A stretch of 64,000 nt of DNA from NCBI GenBank assembly GCA_033065855.1, contig JAVXUO010001613.1, positions 124,001-188,000 on the forward strand, written 5' to 3'. The notes below the pieces were generated by a model. That model was not told the DNA's origin and made no database searches. It saw only the letters and a program-made list of their open reading frames with translations. This document shows positions 44,701-55,560 of the stretch, piece after piece. Both the position numbers and the translations under genes were made by a program. The DNA is from Escallonia rubra (taxonomy: Eukaryota > Streptophyta > Magnoliopsida > Escalloniales > Escalloniaceae). Within the stretch, counting starts at the first letter, position 1, and the number at the start of each line of letters is the position of its first letter.

Positions 44701-47700
44701 GCTGAGAGGAGATTCACGAGAATATGATATACAATGCTCCATTATGAAAATCATTTCTATTGCCAGATCTCCATAGCATGTGCATGCCTGCATGGTTCTT
44801 ATCGTCTTACTACCTTGGTAGGAAACCTTTTCTTTAGTCTTTTTTTAACTCTCTCCGCCTTTGGAGAAGATCTATATAACGGTTGACGTACCTTAATACT
44901 ATTAAACTTCCAATAGAATGTAAGGTTGGCATTTCCTAAAACCCTGGCATCTAGCAAGATGATGTTGCAAATTAAATGTAATTGCAATCTAATGCCTGAA
45001 AAGGACATTACGGATTTTGATATATGATATTTCTCAAGTGACAATGTTCAACAATGTCAAGGTAATAAACACTACATCCCATAAAACCAATTACAGGGTT
45101 TCATTTGCTAAAAAGAACCTTCTCACTTAAAAGAGACTGGTAAGGTAACAAAAGAAAAGATGATGCCTTAGAAAGAAAGATCATTTTGGCTACTCACTTA
45201 CAATCCAATAATGTTTTAATGTAGTCAGGTCCAAGTAGTTGGACAGACAGATCTGTTAGGTACTCCATTTTCTAGAATATAAACTTTCAGAGAGAGAGAG
45301 ATCCCCTTATTTACCTCCTGAAAGGATGAAGCGCGGTATATTACTAAGCCTTTGTGTTGCTGTCAAGAAAAGAAAAAGAGACATTATGAGTGAATGAAGT
45401 TGCCTCAGCAATTAGAGAAACCAATTATATACCCATTTACTCTTATTTCCTGGGAGGAGTACCAACGAGACCAACTGCTAACACAACCCCCAGGAGTGTA
45501 CACAGTCATTGCGGTTCCATAAATCTGAGATACTTGACTATGGCGGACCGTGAAAATACTTGGTGAATTTTTTTTCATAAAGTGCTGGCTCCGACTTGAG
45601 CCACGTATTTCAGGCTTAATAGACCAAAACATTTGCCTCTGCAGAAAGGAATGGCTCTTAGACTAGGACAATCCGTAACACAGCACTAGCAGCTGGAAAT
45701 AACGAATCTTGGAACACCATCTTGCCAAGAGTCATTATAAATTAGACGATCTGCTAAATCCAGTATCAACAAGCCACTCAAGTTGCAGGATTCTGTATGA
45801 ACAAAGATTTCTAAGAACGCACATTGACTCTGAAATGTGCCCCACTATGCTGTTCAGCTATGTGGTAACTTCAAACATGCAATCTAAGTTACATGAACTC
45901 GGTACGAGTGTCCGAGTGGGATACATGTCCAAGTGTCGGATTCGCCTAATTTTCAAAACCCAAGACACGGGAACACGACAAAATATCTCTATCTATTACT
46001 ATTTTTCAGTTACTCCTCATGCAAAATGGTGCTTTCTGTGAGGCAGATTGTTCTAATTGAAATCTTATCTCAAAGGAATAATGAATTAAAAAAACCACTT
46101 TAAAAAAGTGTTCTTAGTGGCATATCTTATGACATGTGTCGGACACATATCCCATACCCACGTCCAAGTGTCAAGTGTCCGACACGACTACTTTACACCC
46201 TTCGAAGAGTCCATGTAACATAGCATGCAACTACTTTAGAATTGCGTGTCACATGTCAACCTTAGAAATCATAAAGTCAAGGGTAACCAACTTCTTCTGC
46301 CTTTTTCTCTCTATCATTAGTTTATCCTACACTCAGTCTTAGAAAAGATCTTAGTTGCACAAAGCAGGGACTAGGCCAGGGGCGGTAACGGGGCGGGGGA
46401 GTGTAAGAATCTGGAAAAATCTTTGAATAAATAAAGGCATAAAGAGCACTACCATTTGTTTAATATATCTTACTGTGCACACTTCTTTCCTTGAAAATAT
46501 CATAAACACAGTTAATTGTTACTTTGTACTCGTTACATCAAGTGATTACCAGCTACTTGCCTTTAAAAATAACAAAGGTAAAAGTAACTCTGTTGTTTGT
46601 TGTTCACTACTCGAGACATTTCTAGGTTGCACGTCTCCCATCTAATAGGGTTAGACATGGGCCAAAAAAGAATTGGAGAGAGAGAGAGCACTGATTGTCA
46701 AGGTCTATCTCTCAATGAGGTAGTCAGCAATGGAGAAGGAGGTGTTAAGGACTTGAAGGAAGAGGAAAACAAAAAATTGAGTAAAAAATGGCTTGATTTT
46801 CAGGTACTATCTCACTTGTTCCATGCATCTTTGTCCATCTGACAGGATCGAGTTCCCATGTTAGCTTGAGGCGCGATCCCATGGAGCTCCTAACTTGAGA
46901 TTGCAAAAGCAAGTTTCCAAGAGAGAAGCGTCACCATACGAGGAGTTTCCTGCTACTAAGGAAAAGATCTTATGAATTCTCTCTTGAATCTTTGAGCCAC
47001 AAGTTGAATAGCAAGTGCCACATGCTCGCGAGTATCAAAAAGAAGTGCTCATGCATGGTAAGCGAGTTTCTTGCATAACCTGAAGGCTAGATATCATTTA
47101 GGAATCAAGTATTAATTTGAAAACGAACCTCACATCTTAAAGCAAACTAGTCAACGAAGCCGATATAATAATAGCATAAAACAGCCTTTTTTTTAGCGTA
47201 GAAGACTTCAAGCCATGTAATTTAAAAGGCGCTACTTATCAGGTGTGCTAAACTTCTATCAGTAAACAGCACAAAGAACACAATAGGGAAGAAACTAAAG
47301 TGCCAAAGAAACTACGAACAAGATTTTAACACACAGACGAAGTACCAAGTACCATAAAGATAATTTGTTCCAGAAACTGAAACTGTTGAATATAAACTTA
47401 GAGACGGCCCCAAGGAAGTAGTATGCCAAAGAAGAATTTCCCTCTCACACACACGAACACAAAGACATCCACACGCACAGCCACACTCTATAGCGCTTCA
47501 GGACAAGACCATTTACATCTGTCAGACAATCACTTGTTCTTTTGGTATTATAGAACATGCCAACAAGTTGGAACCCCTTTCAAGCAACCTGTAGATTTAT
47601 CCAAAAAGAAAATATGACAAGTTCTGTAACAAGGCCTGTCGGGAATTGGAACATTCTAACAAATCATCTGATAGATGGAAAGAAAGGAAATTTAGAACCT

Positions 47701-48221
47701 AAACGGGCAGCATTCCTCTTTTGCGTGCCAAACTGACAAGTAATAGCAATCGTAATACTGGATGTCAAAATCAATACCTAGCCACGTTAAACAGCCACCG
47801 AACACAGTGCTGGCGGCCCAATCGGTTACCGCCTCCACTTTCCATTTCCAGAGTACATTTGCTTCTTGATTCGTCAACTGGAAATCAAATCACACCAAAA
47901 ACGCGCTAAAACGATAAAGATCAGAAACGATGAAAATCTCATTCAAGCCAGCTACTTTCTTTAAACAAGACATTCAACGCCGGCAAAGTGTGGTGCTGAA
48001 TTTCGAAATTTTCATGCTGCATTCACAAGATGGTGGCTAAAGAAGATTGCACAAGTCTAGGGTTTAGAAGTGCGAGCATACGTCTGTGTGTGCGAATCAG
48101 TGCGCGCGTTTGAAACAGAGAGCGAGAGAGAGAGAGAGAGACGGTGATAGAGAAGGAAGCGCAGAAGACGGACCTGTTTGGCTTGGAGAATTTGTTCGAG
48201 TTGGAGTAGAGCGTCTCCCAT
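41797..48221 (-). CDS. Conserved plant protein of unknown function, six exons
   Basis: Exons 48221-48174, 47877-47778, 45359-45315, 44479-44374, 42396-42168, 41988-41797; 239 residues, GT-AG introns, phases consistent. It starts MGDALLQLEQILQAKQ and continues LTNQEANVLWKWKVEAVTDW, a hydrophobic Gly/Ala-rich stretch (about 38-75) that could sit in or on a membrane, then HILSLNGTRMQRELADI, a SKHFYSERVYVD block, an acidic low-complexity part and an Arg/Lys/His-rich tail (SPRRQSRSHKRSRRRHRMHE). I recognise this as a protein family found across plants with the same block order, but I know no function. The small internal exons (45 and 48 bp) were placed by homology memory and splice sites. Exon 4 has tandem acceptors TAG/GAG three bases apart, so a one-residue variant is possible. 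Intron 2 is 2.4 kb and intron 4 about 2.0 kb. Confidence 0.8.
43909..44027. mobile_element. Small foldback MITE
   Basis: Inverted arms TTGGCACTCCATAAAATGTT (from 43922) and, in reverse complement, TTGGCACTCTATAATTTGTT (ending 44014) enclose a short loop. Similarity continues a few bases outward. No target duplication could be fixed. It lies in intron 4 of the six-exon unknown gene. Confidence 0.5.
45884..46223. mobile_element. Foldback element, hAT-like, 340 bp
   Basis: Ends are CTAAGTTACATGAACTC and, in reverse complement, CTATGTTACATGGACTC. The arms contain several GTGTCGGACAC-type short palindromes. Flanks CATGCAAT (45876-45883) and CATGCAAC (46224-46231) match 7 of 8, consistent with the 8-bp target of hAT elements. 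No coding. It lies in intron 2 of the six-exon gene. Confidence 0.6.
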
Positions 48222-48270
48222 TTTCGCTATTCAGACGAAGCTTCAGGGCTTCTCTTTGTTAAAGCTGCGA

Positions 48271-48635
48271 GGTTCAGGTAGGTAACACTATTACTTTTTC
48301 GGTTTTTTTTTTGTTCAGTTTTGTAAACTTGAAAAAGTAAACGCGTTTAAAATCAATTTTTGTTTTTTTTTCAATTTTAAAAACCAGTTTTCAAAACAAG
48401 ACTGTTTTTTAAAATTTCATAAAAGAGATTTCGATTTTCAGATTTGGTATTTATTTTTAGACCACCACCACCTTCTCACCGCCGGCCGCCGCCACCGCAA
48501 ACAACCACCAAAGAAAAAAAACTCAAAATAAAAACTGAGTAATCAAACACCCATTTGTTTTTGTAAAAACAAATTTAAACTGATTTTTTTTTGAAAACAG
48601 AAAATCAAAAACTGAAAGTATTACCAAACGCTACC
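48271..48635 (-). mobile_element. Tourist-like MITE, copy 2, just upstream of a start codon
   Basis: Reverse-oriented relative of 3548-3986. The right end reads TTACCAAACGCTACC then TAA, and the left end GGTTCAGGTAGGTAA is a decayed form of GGCTCCGTTTGGTAA. The middle has the same CCACCACC core and A/T arms. Its left edge is 50 bases from the ATG at 48221 of the leftward six-exon gene, so it occupies the place of leader or core promoter. A GA run (48122-48141) lies in intron 1 of that gene. Confidence 0.7.
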
Positions 48636-49728
48636 TAAGTTCTCATTTATAACTCTCGTCTCTTTTTCTTTTTCACAAGTCAGAGTTTACTATAAACTTT
48701 GGTGGAAGGTATGGGTACTGATATCTTGGAGTGGTGGTTGGATAAGAGACTCAAGAACAAGTCAAATATCAAGTCTTCTATCAAATTTGTCTAGGCTTAA
48801 GGATAAATCTATTCTCCATAACACCTCTAGTATGTCTTCCATGATCTTAGAGTTGTAAATATAGATCCTCATATAGGCTTTTGGAACTCTAAATTGCAGT
48901 GGTCCTCAACTTTCAAAGCAATTTTTATTATGGTTGATCTATTACTGTGTCGCACTCTAAAAGAAAATAGCGACCTTCGATGGCCTCATCATTAATGCTC
49001 TATATCTCAAGAGATTTTGTTTTATTTGCTTTTCTAAACCGGGTTTTGGAGTGAACCTCAGTTCAAGGTATCTCTCAACTTAGCTCATTAACTAATAGTC
49101 GTTCTCCGTGAACTCAAATTATCAGCTCATCAATCAATAACAGCTCTCTGTGGACTCAAATCCTTTGCATAAACAACACACCATAAAAATCTTCCTCAAG
49201 CTAAGCTTGTCTGAGCTGCGCTGTCAAGCTTCTTCTTTCACGTGGTTTAAACTTTGGGTTACCACTCAAACGTCACTCTTGGAGATAAAGAGAATTGCAA
49301 ACACAATACCTTGTCCTACTTCACTACACTATAATTAAACCATTGTCAGACCAGACTCTGAGTTGAATGAAGGTTGTGATTTGTTAAATGTTTATAGTCA
49401 TAGACACTTTGATGTTATCACACCTTCTCTCACTTAGTCGATCAAGTTTATGTCAAATTCTGTTTTGTTAACAAAGTTTTAAAAATATTCTAAAAAAAGG
49501 ACAAGCTGCTCTCTAAATATTTGCTCAAATTTGCATTTTCCCTCCATGGTCTCACACAGTCACACTCTAATGACCAGGAGGTACATGTCAATCTTGTCTA
49601 GTCTTGTGTTCGGCTTGTAATTTCCTCTTGGCTCCCCAAGTTGAAACTCCCCACTCTCCCGGGTCCCACCCAACATCTCCACCCCACTTCCCTCCTTCCA
49701 AACCCCACCCAAAACCCTCACACCCACC
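48636..49728. other. Divergent intergenic region, right part
   Basis: About 1.1 kb between the MITE and the start of the rightward PPR gene. No gene or element recognised; the last 100 bases are C-rich (leader of the PPR gene). Confidence 0.5.
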
Positions 49729-52289
49729 ATGGCCATCATGACCCACCCCATCCTCCCCTTCAGCCCCCACTCCCTCCCCACGCCCACCACCACCGCCCTC
49801 CACCACCACTACACCCACCTCCTCTCGTCCATCTCCACATCCCTCCCCCACCTCAAACAAGTCCACGCTCAAATCCTCCGCCACCGCCTCGATCGCTCCA
49901 ACTCTCTCCTCCTCACCCTCCTCCTTTCCTCCTTCCCCCACAACGCCGCCTACGCCGTCTCCCTCTTCCACCAGCTCCACCGCCCCGAAACCCACCTCTC
50001 GAACCGCTTTCTACGCGAGCTATCACGGTCCAGCCAGCCCGAAAACACCCTTTCGGTGTTTGAAAGAATGAGGAGGGAAGGATTGGGTGTTGACAGGTTC
50101 AGTTTCCCTTCTTTGCTGAAGGCGTCGGCCCGGGTTTCAGGGTTGAGCGAAGGGATGGAGCTTCATGGGCTGGCGGCGAAAATGGGTTTCGACTCGGACC
50201 CATTTGTGCAGACGGCTTTGGTTGGAATGTATGCTGCCTGTGGGGAGATTCGAGATGCGCGCCAAATGTTTGATAAAATGTCTCACCGGGATATCGTGAC
50301 GTGGAACACGATGATAGATGGGTAGGATGCTAATTTTAGTAGTTGTTGATTGGTATGCCAGAGCGACATTTTTTATTTGCCTAATGTTGGTTTAAAATTT
50401 GAGTTCCCTCGACTTTCCAGCAGAATTCTCAGTCGATATTACGACATGAACAATGATCTTAGCCATTGTTTTTACACCTATCATATAGTGTGTATTTAGT
50501 CGTAGTTCTTTTGTGCGCTGTCAATGTACTCGGGCCTGCTAGAAGGTTGAAATGACTTAAACTTTGGAATGGACAGGGTAGATGCATTTTTTATTTTTAT
50601 TTTCAATTTTGCTTTGGTTCTTGATTATTTGATTTCCTGTAGGTTTGGCTGCTTTATGATTCTGACTGACTGATGTGAAAACTTTGGTGGAACAGTTACT
50701 GTCAGAGTGGACTCTTTGACGATGTGTTGCCGCTATTTGAAGAGATGAAGAGCTCCAATATTGAACCGGACGAGAAAATGTTCTCAACAGTTCTTTCTGC
50801 CTGTGGCCGTGCTGCAAATTTGGATTTTGGGAAGGCTATTCATGAGCTTGTGACTGAGAAAAATGTCGCAGTTGACTCTCATCTGCAGAGTGTGCTTGTT
50901 ACCATGTATGCCGGGTGTGGTTCCATGGATGTTGCGCAGACGTTGTTCGCAAAGCTGACTCCAAAGAATGTAGTCGCGTCAACTGCCATGGTTAATGGGT
51001 ATTCAAAAGTTGGACAGGTAGAAGCTGCTCGCCTGATTTTTAATCAAATGGTTGAAAAAGACTTGGTCTGTTGGAGCGCAATGATCTCTGGCTATGCAGA
51101 GAGTGATCAGCCTCAAGAGGCTCTTAAGTTGTTCAATGAAATGCAAGTTTCTGGACTAAAACCTGACCAAGTGACCATGTTAAGTGTTATTTCAGCTTGT
51201 GCTCAACTTGGTGCAATGGATCAAGCCAAATGGATCCATAAATTTGTAGACAACAGTGGGTTTGGGAAAGCGTTGCCTGTAAACAATGCCCTTATTGATA
51301 TGTACGCAAAGTGTGGTAGTCTGGAGAGTGCAAGAGGAGTTTTTGTTCAAATGCGTCGGAGAAATGTGATATCTTGGACAAGTATGATCAGTGCCTTTGC
51401 CATGCATGGGGATGCCAGTAATGCCTTGAAGCTTTTCCATCAGATGAAAGCTGAAAATATAGAGCCTAATGGGGTTACTTTTGTTGGCGTTCTCTATGCT
51501 TGTAGCCATGCAGGGTTGGTTGAAGAGGGCCGGAACATCTTCGATTCGATGGTGAATGCGTACAACATAGCACCCAAGCACGAACATTACGGTTGCATGG
51601 TAGATCTCTATGGTCGTGCTAATCTTCTTAGGGAAGCTCTCGAGCTTGTAGAGAGCATGCCGTTTGCTCCAAATTTCATCATCTGGGGATCCCTAATGGC
51701 TGCTTGTCGGAAGCACGGTGAGCTTGAGTTAGGGGAATTTGCTGCAAAACAGCTTCTTGAGCTAGACCCTGAGCATGACGGGGCTCACGTGCTCTTATCA
51801 AACATTTATGCCAAGGAAAGACGATGGCAAGATGTTGGGGATGTGAGAAACTCGATGAAACATAAGGGCATATTCAAGGAAAAGGGATGTAGTAGGATTG
51901 AGTTGAACAGTGAATTGCATGAGTTTTTGACAGCAGATAAAAATCATAAACAAGCAGATGAGATATATGCCAAGTTAAATGAGATGGTCAGTGAGTTGAA
52001 GCTGGTTGGTTATGCTCCGAATACCTCTAATGTTCTGGTTGATTTAAATGAAGAAGATAAGAAGGAAGCTGTTTTGTGGCACAGCGAGAAGTTGGCTGTT
52101 TCTTATGGTCTGATAAGACAGAAACAAGGATCTTGCATTCGTATAATCAAGAACCTTAGGATCTGCGAGGACTGCCATACGTACATGAAGTTGGTATCAA
52201 ATTTTTATAGGACAGAAATTGTTATTAGAGACAGAACTAGGTTTCACCATTTTAGAGATGGTGTTTGTTCTTGTAATGACTACTGGTGA
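49729..52289 (+). CDS. PPR-DYW organelle RNA editing factor, At4g14820-like
   Basis: Two exons, 49729-50321 and 50696-52289, giving 728 residues (At4g14820 is about 720). Matching blocks include HLKQVHAQILR, NRFLRELSRSSQP, GMELHGLA, MSHRDIVTWNTMI, ESDQPQEALKLFNEM, VTFVGVLYACSHAGLVEEG, EHYGCMVDLYGRANLLREAL. PLS repeats are followed by E/E+ and DYW domains with HSEKLAVSYG, CEDCH and the CSCNDYW end, so the deaminase motif looks intact. Family role: C-to-U editing of specific mitochondrial or chloroplast transcripts; targets of this one are unknown to me. The intron is 374 bp (donor GG|GTAGGA, acceptor AACAG|TTAC) and cuts between repeats after NTMIDG. Start MAIMTHP; a second ATG three codons on is possible. 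The first 60 codons are extremely C-rich, unlike the rest. Confidence 0.94.
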
Positions 52290-52593
52290 CAGATGCAGCT
52301 GTATATTGTTACCAAATTCAGGCATATAAGTCTCTACTGAATTGCGAAAAAGGTTGAAAAAAAAACAGGTTATGGAAATTGAGTTAGATAAATTTCATCC
52401 TAACAAAACAAAGCATCATACTTGATCATCCGGTTGTTGATCGTTTATACTCCAAGAGACAAAAGGTATAAAGTTCTACATGCTTCTAATAACCTAGCTA
52501 AAAAGAAAAACCAGCAGGAAGCTTCTCACAAGGAATGAGACGTAGATATGTACTCCATGAGCTTATCCTGTGCATCTCTCTCCATGAATTTTC

Positions 52594-53893
52594 TCAAGTT
52601 GGGACCCTGAAACTGTCTTCTGTGAGATCTTTGTACTCTTTGCCAAAAGCAGACAAGAGCCAGAACTCCTGCTTCATCTTTTGAACCTCTCTTATCATCC
52701 TGAACTTCAGGAACTGAAGTACTGCTGAAAACAATCTTGCATTTTCCAAGAGAGAGCTCCTCCTGTACTCCAGAATCCAAGTATTTCTATCAAAATGCAC
52801 GAGCGAGGCACTCCATTTTCCTTGTGCCCATGAACTGTTAGCTTTTCTAGTCAGGTACCTGGCCTCCCCATTGGTCCACTGCATTTCAAGAAGTGAATGT
52901 AATTAGGTAAGGTGATCAAATTGACCCTCACGCTACATAAAGTACATAATTACTTTGAACTATTGTGAATCTTTTGAAGAATCAACTGAGAGTTTACCTC
53001 TGTAACTCTTCCTGACAAGATAGTGAATGACCGCGGAGAAAATTCAGCTGTGAGCAATCCAGCAGTCTGCAAAGGCCATCCCCATACGCTCACCTCCTCC
53101 ACCGCAGATTTATACAATGTACAACGCGAATTCAACAGCAAACCATCCTAAAAGACGACGACATTTGTAATCCATTAGTCTCTTCTAAATCCCAAAAACA
53201 CTTCTCAGTATGTATAACTACACAATATAAGACAAGGGTTTTCAAGAAACGTAGGGATTAAAGCGAAGTAAAACTAGGGTTTACCTGAATTATTTGCCAT
53301 TTTGGATCAAGAGAGCTTGAATTCGAAACCTTGCCACCAACCAAACCCTGAAACTCTTTCTCCAAGTATTTCATCTTTCCATTCAAATTTGGAAAAACCA
53401 ACGATTTTGCACCAACATACGTCACCAAATCTGGCGACAATTTTGGCCTCAAAACCCTCCCCACAACACCAGAACCCCCAAAATCCGCCAATAAAACCAA
53501 ACCCAACACCAAAACCAGCCTCATCATCATAACCCCAACCCCCAAATCCCTCTTCTTCATCTTCATCCTCTCAAGAATACCCACCCTGGCCGTAAAGCTA
53601 AACGGCGGCGACACCGGAATCTGGCGTGAACCCTTTTCAGGCGGCGAAAACTCCAAGATGTTGAACGAAACGGGGCTTCTCGAAATGGGTTTTGTAGCTG
53701 AAAACTTGGTGATAGAGCTCTTGTTGTAGCTGGTGGGGATGAGATCGAGGGTGGCGTTGATACTGTCCAAACAGATTTCGCACTTGCAGTTGGCGTCTCG
53801 CCGGCAACCCTGCCGGGAGGAGCAGCTGCCACCGCCGTCGTCGGTGGTGGTGGATTTGACGGAGGAGAGTGGTGTTAGCGTTGTGGCCTTCAT
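52594..53893 (-). CDS. Conserved plant protein with one predicted membrane helix, unknown function
   Basis: Three exons, 53893-53285, 53147-52998, 52878-52594, all phase 0, giving 347 residues. The N part has a cysteine cluster C24-x5-C30-x5-C36-x-C38-x2-C41 (CKCEICLDSINATLDL), then a likely transmembrane helix at about 117-137 (VGVMMMRLVLVLGLVLLADF) next to a basic KMKKR stretch. The C part is the best conserved look: WQIIQDGLLLNSRC, VSVWGWPLQTAGLLTAEFSP, RSFTILSGRVTEWTNGEARY, WSASLVHFDRNTWILEYRRS. I recognise this as an uncharacterised plant family; I know no role. Cytosolic/luminal sides cannot be called with confidence. The start at 53893 was chosen at MKATTLTPLSS; an upstream in-frame ATG at 53971 would add 26 charged residues. 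Confidence 0.8.
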
Positions 53894-54255
53894 GGTTGCT
53901 CGGTTTTCTGGCCGACTTTCACTCTTTTCTGCTTTTGAAGTCCCTTGTTTTTGGTGGATATATGATTTCAAATCTGAAAAGCTAACGGTCGAATATGGGG
54001 GAGTGATTAGGTGGATAAGTTAGGGTGGGAGCGGGTCTATGTACTCCATCTAGGGTCTTATTTGTAAAAATGTGCCACCTACCGGGGGAGATCCAAATTG
54101 GGTAATTGTATATAGATTTATTTTTTGCAAAGGGAAGTATGTGGTGTTAATTATATTGCATACGTCAAAAACTCCAACAAAATTGAGAAAATGTCGAGTT
54201 TGCTCCTTACAAACATGTGCTTCAAAGTCATCTAGCATTTTGGAACCAGATTTGG

Positions 54256-54256
<1 letters not shown>
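53894..54256. other. Intergenic, promoter of the membrane-protein gene
   Basis: Upstream flank of the leftward gene starting at 53893. No other gene or element recognised. Confidence 0.45.
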
Positions 54257-54306
<50 letters not shown>

Positions 54307-54310
54307 GGGG
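54257..54310. repeat. (TG)17 followed by a 21-base G run
   Basis: A perfect TG repeat (54257-54290) runs directly into 21 consecutive G (54290-54310). Such runs are prone to length change and to sequencing error. Confidence 0.95.
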
Positions 54311-54760
54311 TGTCGGCGAGGCTAGATTAGTGGTGGGCTTGATGTCGTAGTGGTGGACGGGGCTAGGCTAGACGGGTGGAGGCGTGTTAGTGGGATGACA
54401 AATAGCACCGGTTGTGTTGCGCCATGCCAATGGCCATGATGTTGTCAGTAGTGGAGATGGGGAATGGGGCAACGGCAGGGCATAGATTGGTGGTTCTAAG
54501 AGGGACGGGCGTCAAGTTTGGTGGTTAATTGGGGGTTACTAGTGGTGGTGGACGGGCTGGGTTGGTGTCAAATTACAGGCTAATTTGGTGGTGGTGGACG
54601 GGCTGGGTTGGTGTCAAATTACAGGCTAATTTGGTGGTGGCGAAGGTGGAGAACTGGGGCTAGGGTTGGCCTTGGGCGGGGTTTTGTTGTGTATAAGGGG
54701 TCATGGGAGGGAACCAAAAGCAATTAAAGGGTATAAAGTAATTTGGTCATATTAATCTGC
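54311..54760. repeat. G-rich region with a 46-bp tandem duplication
   Basis: A strongly GGTGG-rich, C-poor stretch. Units 54551-54596 and 54597-54642 are identical or nearly so (GACGGGCTGGGTTGGTGTCA, then AATTACAGGCTAATTTGG). No terminal repeats found, so its origin is unclear; it may be the core of a MITE. Confidence 0.8.
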
Positions 54761-55261
54761 TTATAAATGCATTTTTCCAGTTCATCTGCATCACCAAATT
54801 GACTTTTTGGACAGATGGAACACAATAACCACCATATGCGTCCACTTGTAAAACATGAATTCAGAGGATTGTTTCTGTAAGTTGCCCATATCGCAAGGTT
54901 ATTTTTTCCCCCAATTTCCCATCTAAGATATATAGCTTAGAGGTTATGGTTTGGCTGGTTATGGTTTATGTAGCCTTAAAGAAATATAAGTTTTAAAAGT
55001 CAATTCTCTTGTTTCCCCTCAAAGTGAGAAATAAGGTGTATATATATTATCCAGCAGCTTGTGTGAATCGCATTATATATGCTTATTTTTTTGAACATGT
55101 TAAAGATCGTTCATCTATGGTTGTTATATATGATGTGCAAGAAAGCAATTTCTTAGAGAAGTCTGCGAAAGAATACTTCAATCATACGTGAAAATGACTT
55201 TGCATTTGTGCTAAAAAAATAAGTGTGTTGCCTATAAGTTGGGAGCTAATAAATTGATAGT

Positions 55262-55560
55262 GTCAGTAACTTAGCTAAGTTACCGGTGGTGATCTGACCG
55301 TCCACGTTGTCCACGTGAACGACCCAGATCTCCTTTATTTTTTAAGTGATTACGTCGTCCGCCCCAGACTTCCGTTCAATATGGGACAGACAATGATTTA
55401 CAACCCACCCCCCCCCCCCCCCAAAAAAAAACCCCCCCTCCCTTGGATATTCGTCCCATGATATGACAGACGATAAAGTTTTTTTTGTATAAAAAGGTCA
55501 TCACGTTCGTCCATTCATGACGTTCAGAATGCGCTAGTTACTTAAACTAAGTTGTCAACG
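55262..55560. mobile_element. Possible foldback MITE containing a C run
   Basis: The left side AGTAACTTAGCTAAGTTACC and the right side (reverse complement ACAACTTAGTTTAAGTAACT) look like decayed inverted ends. Inside are two related blocks (GGGACAGAC / GTCCCATGATATGACAGACG) around a C run (55408-55422) and an A run. Low confidence; no target duplication. Confidence 0.35.

Noticed and set aside
43205-46842. Frames inside introns of the six-exon gene (43205-43498, 45709-46041, 46597-46842) as nested genes
   Set aside because: No domain, no start or splice evidence; one spans a foldback element.
49560-49995. Leftward Gly/Val-rich frame opposite the PPR gene start
   Set aside because: Complement of the C-rich leader; low complexity only.
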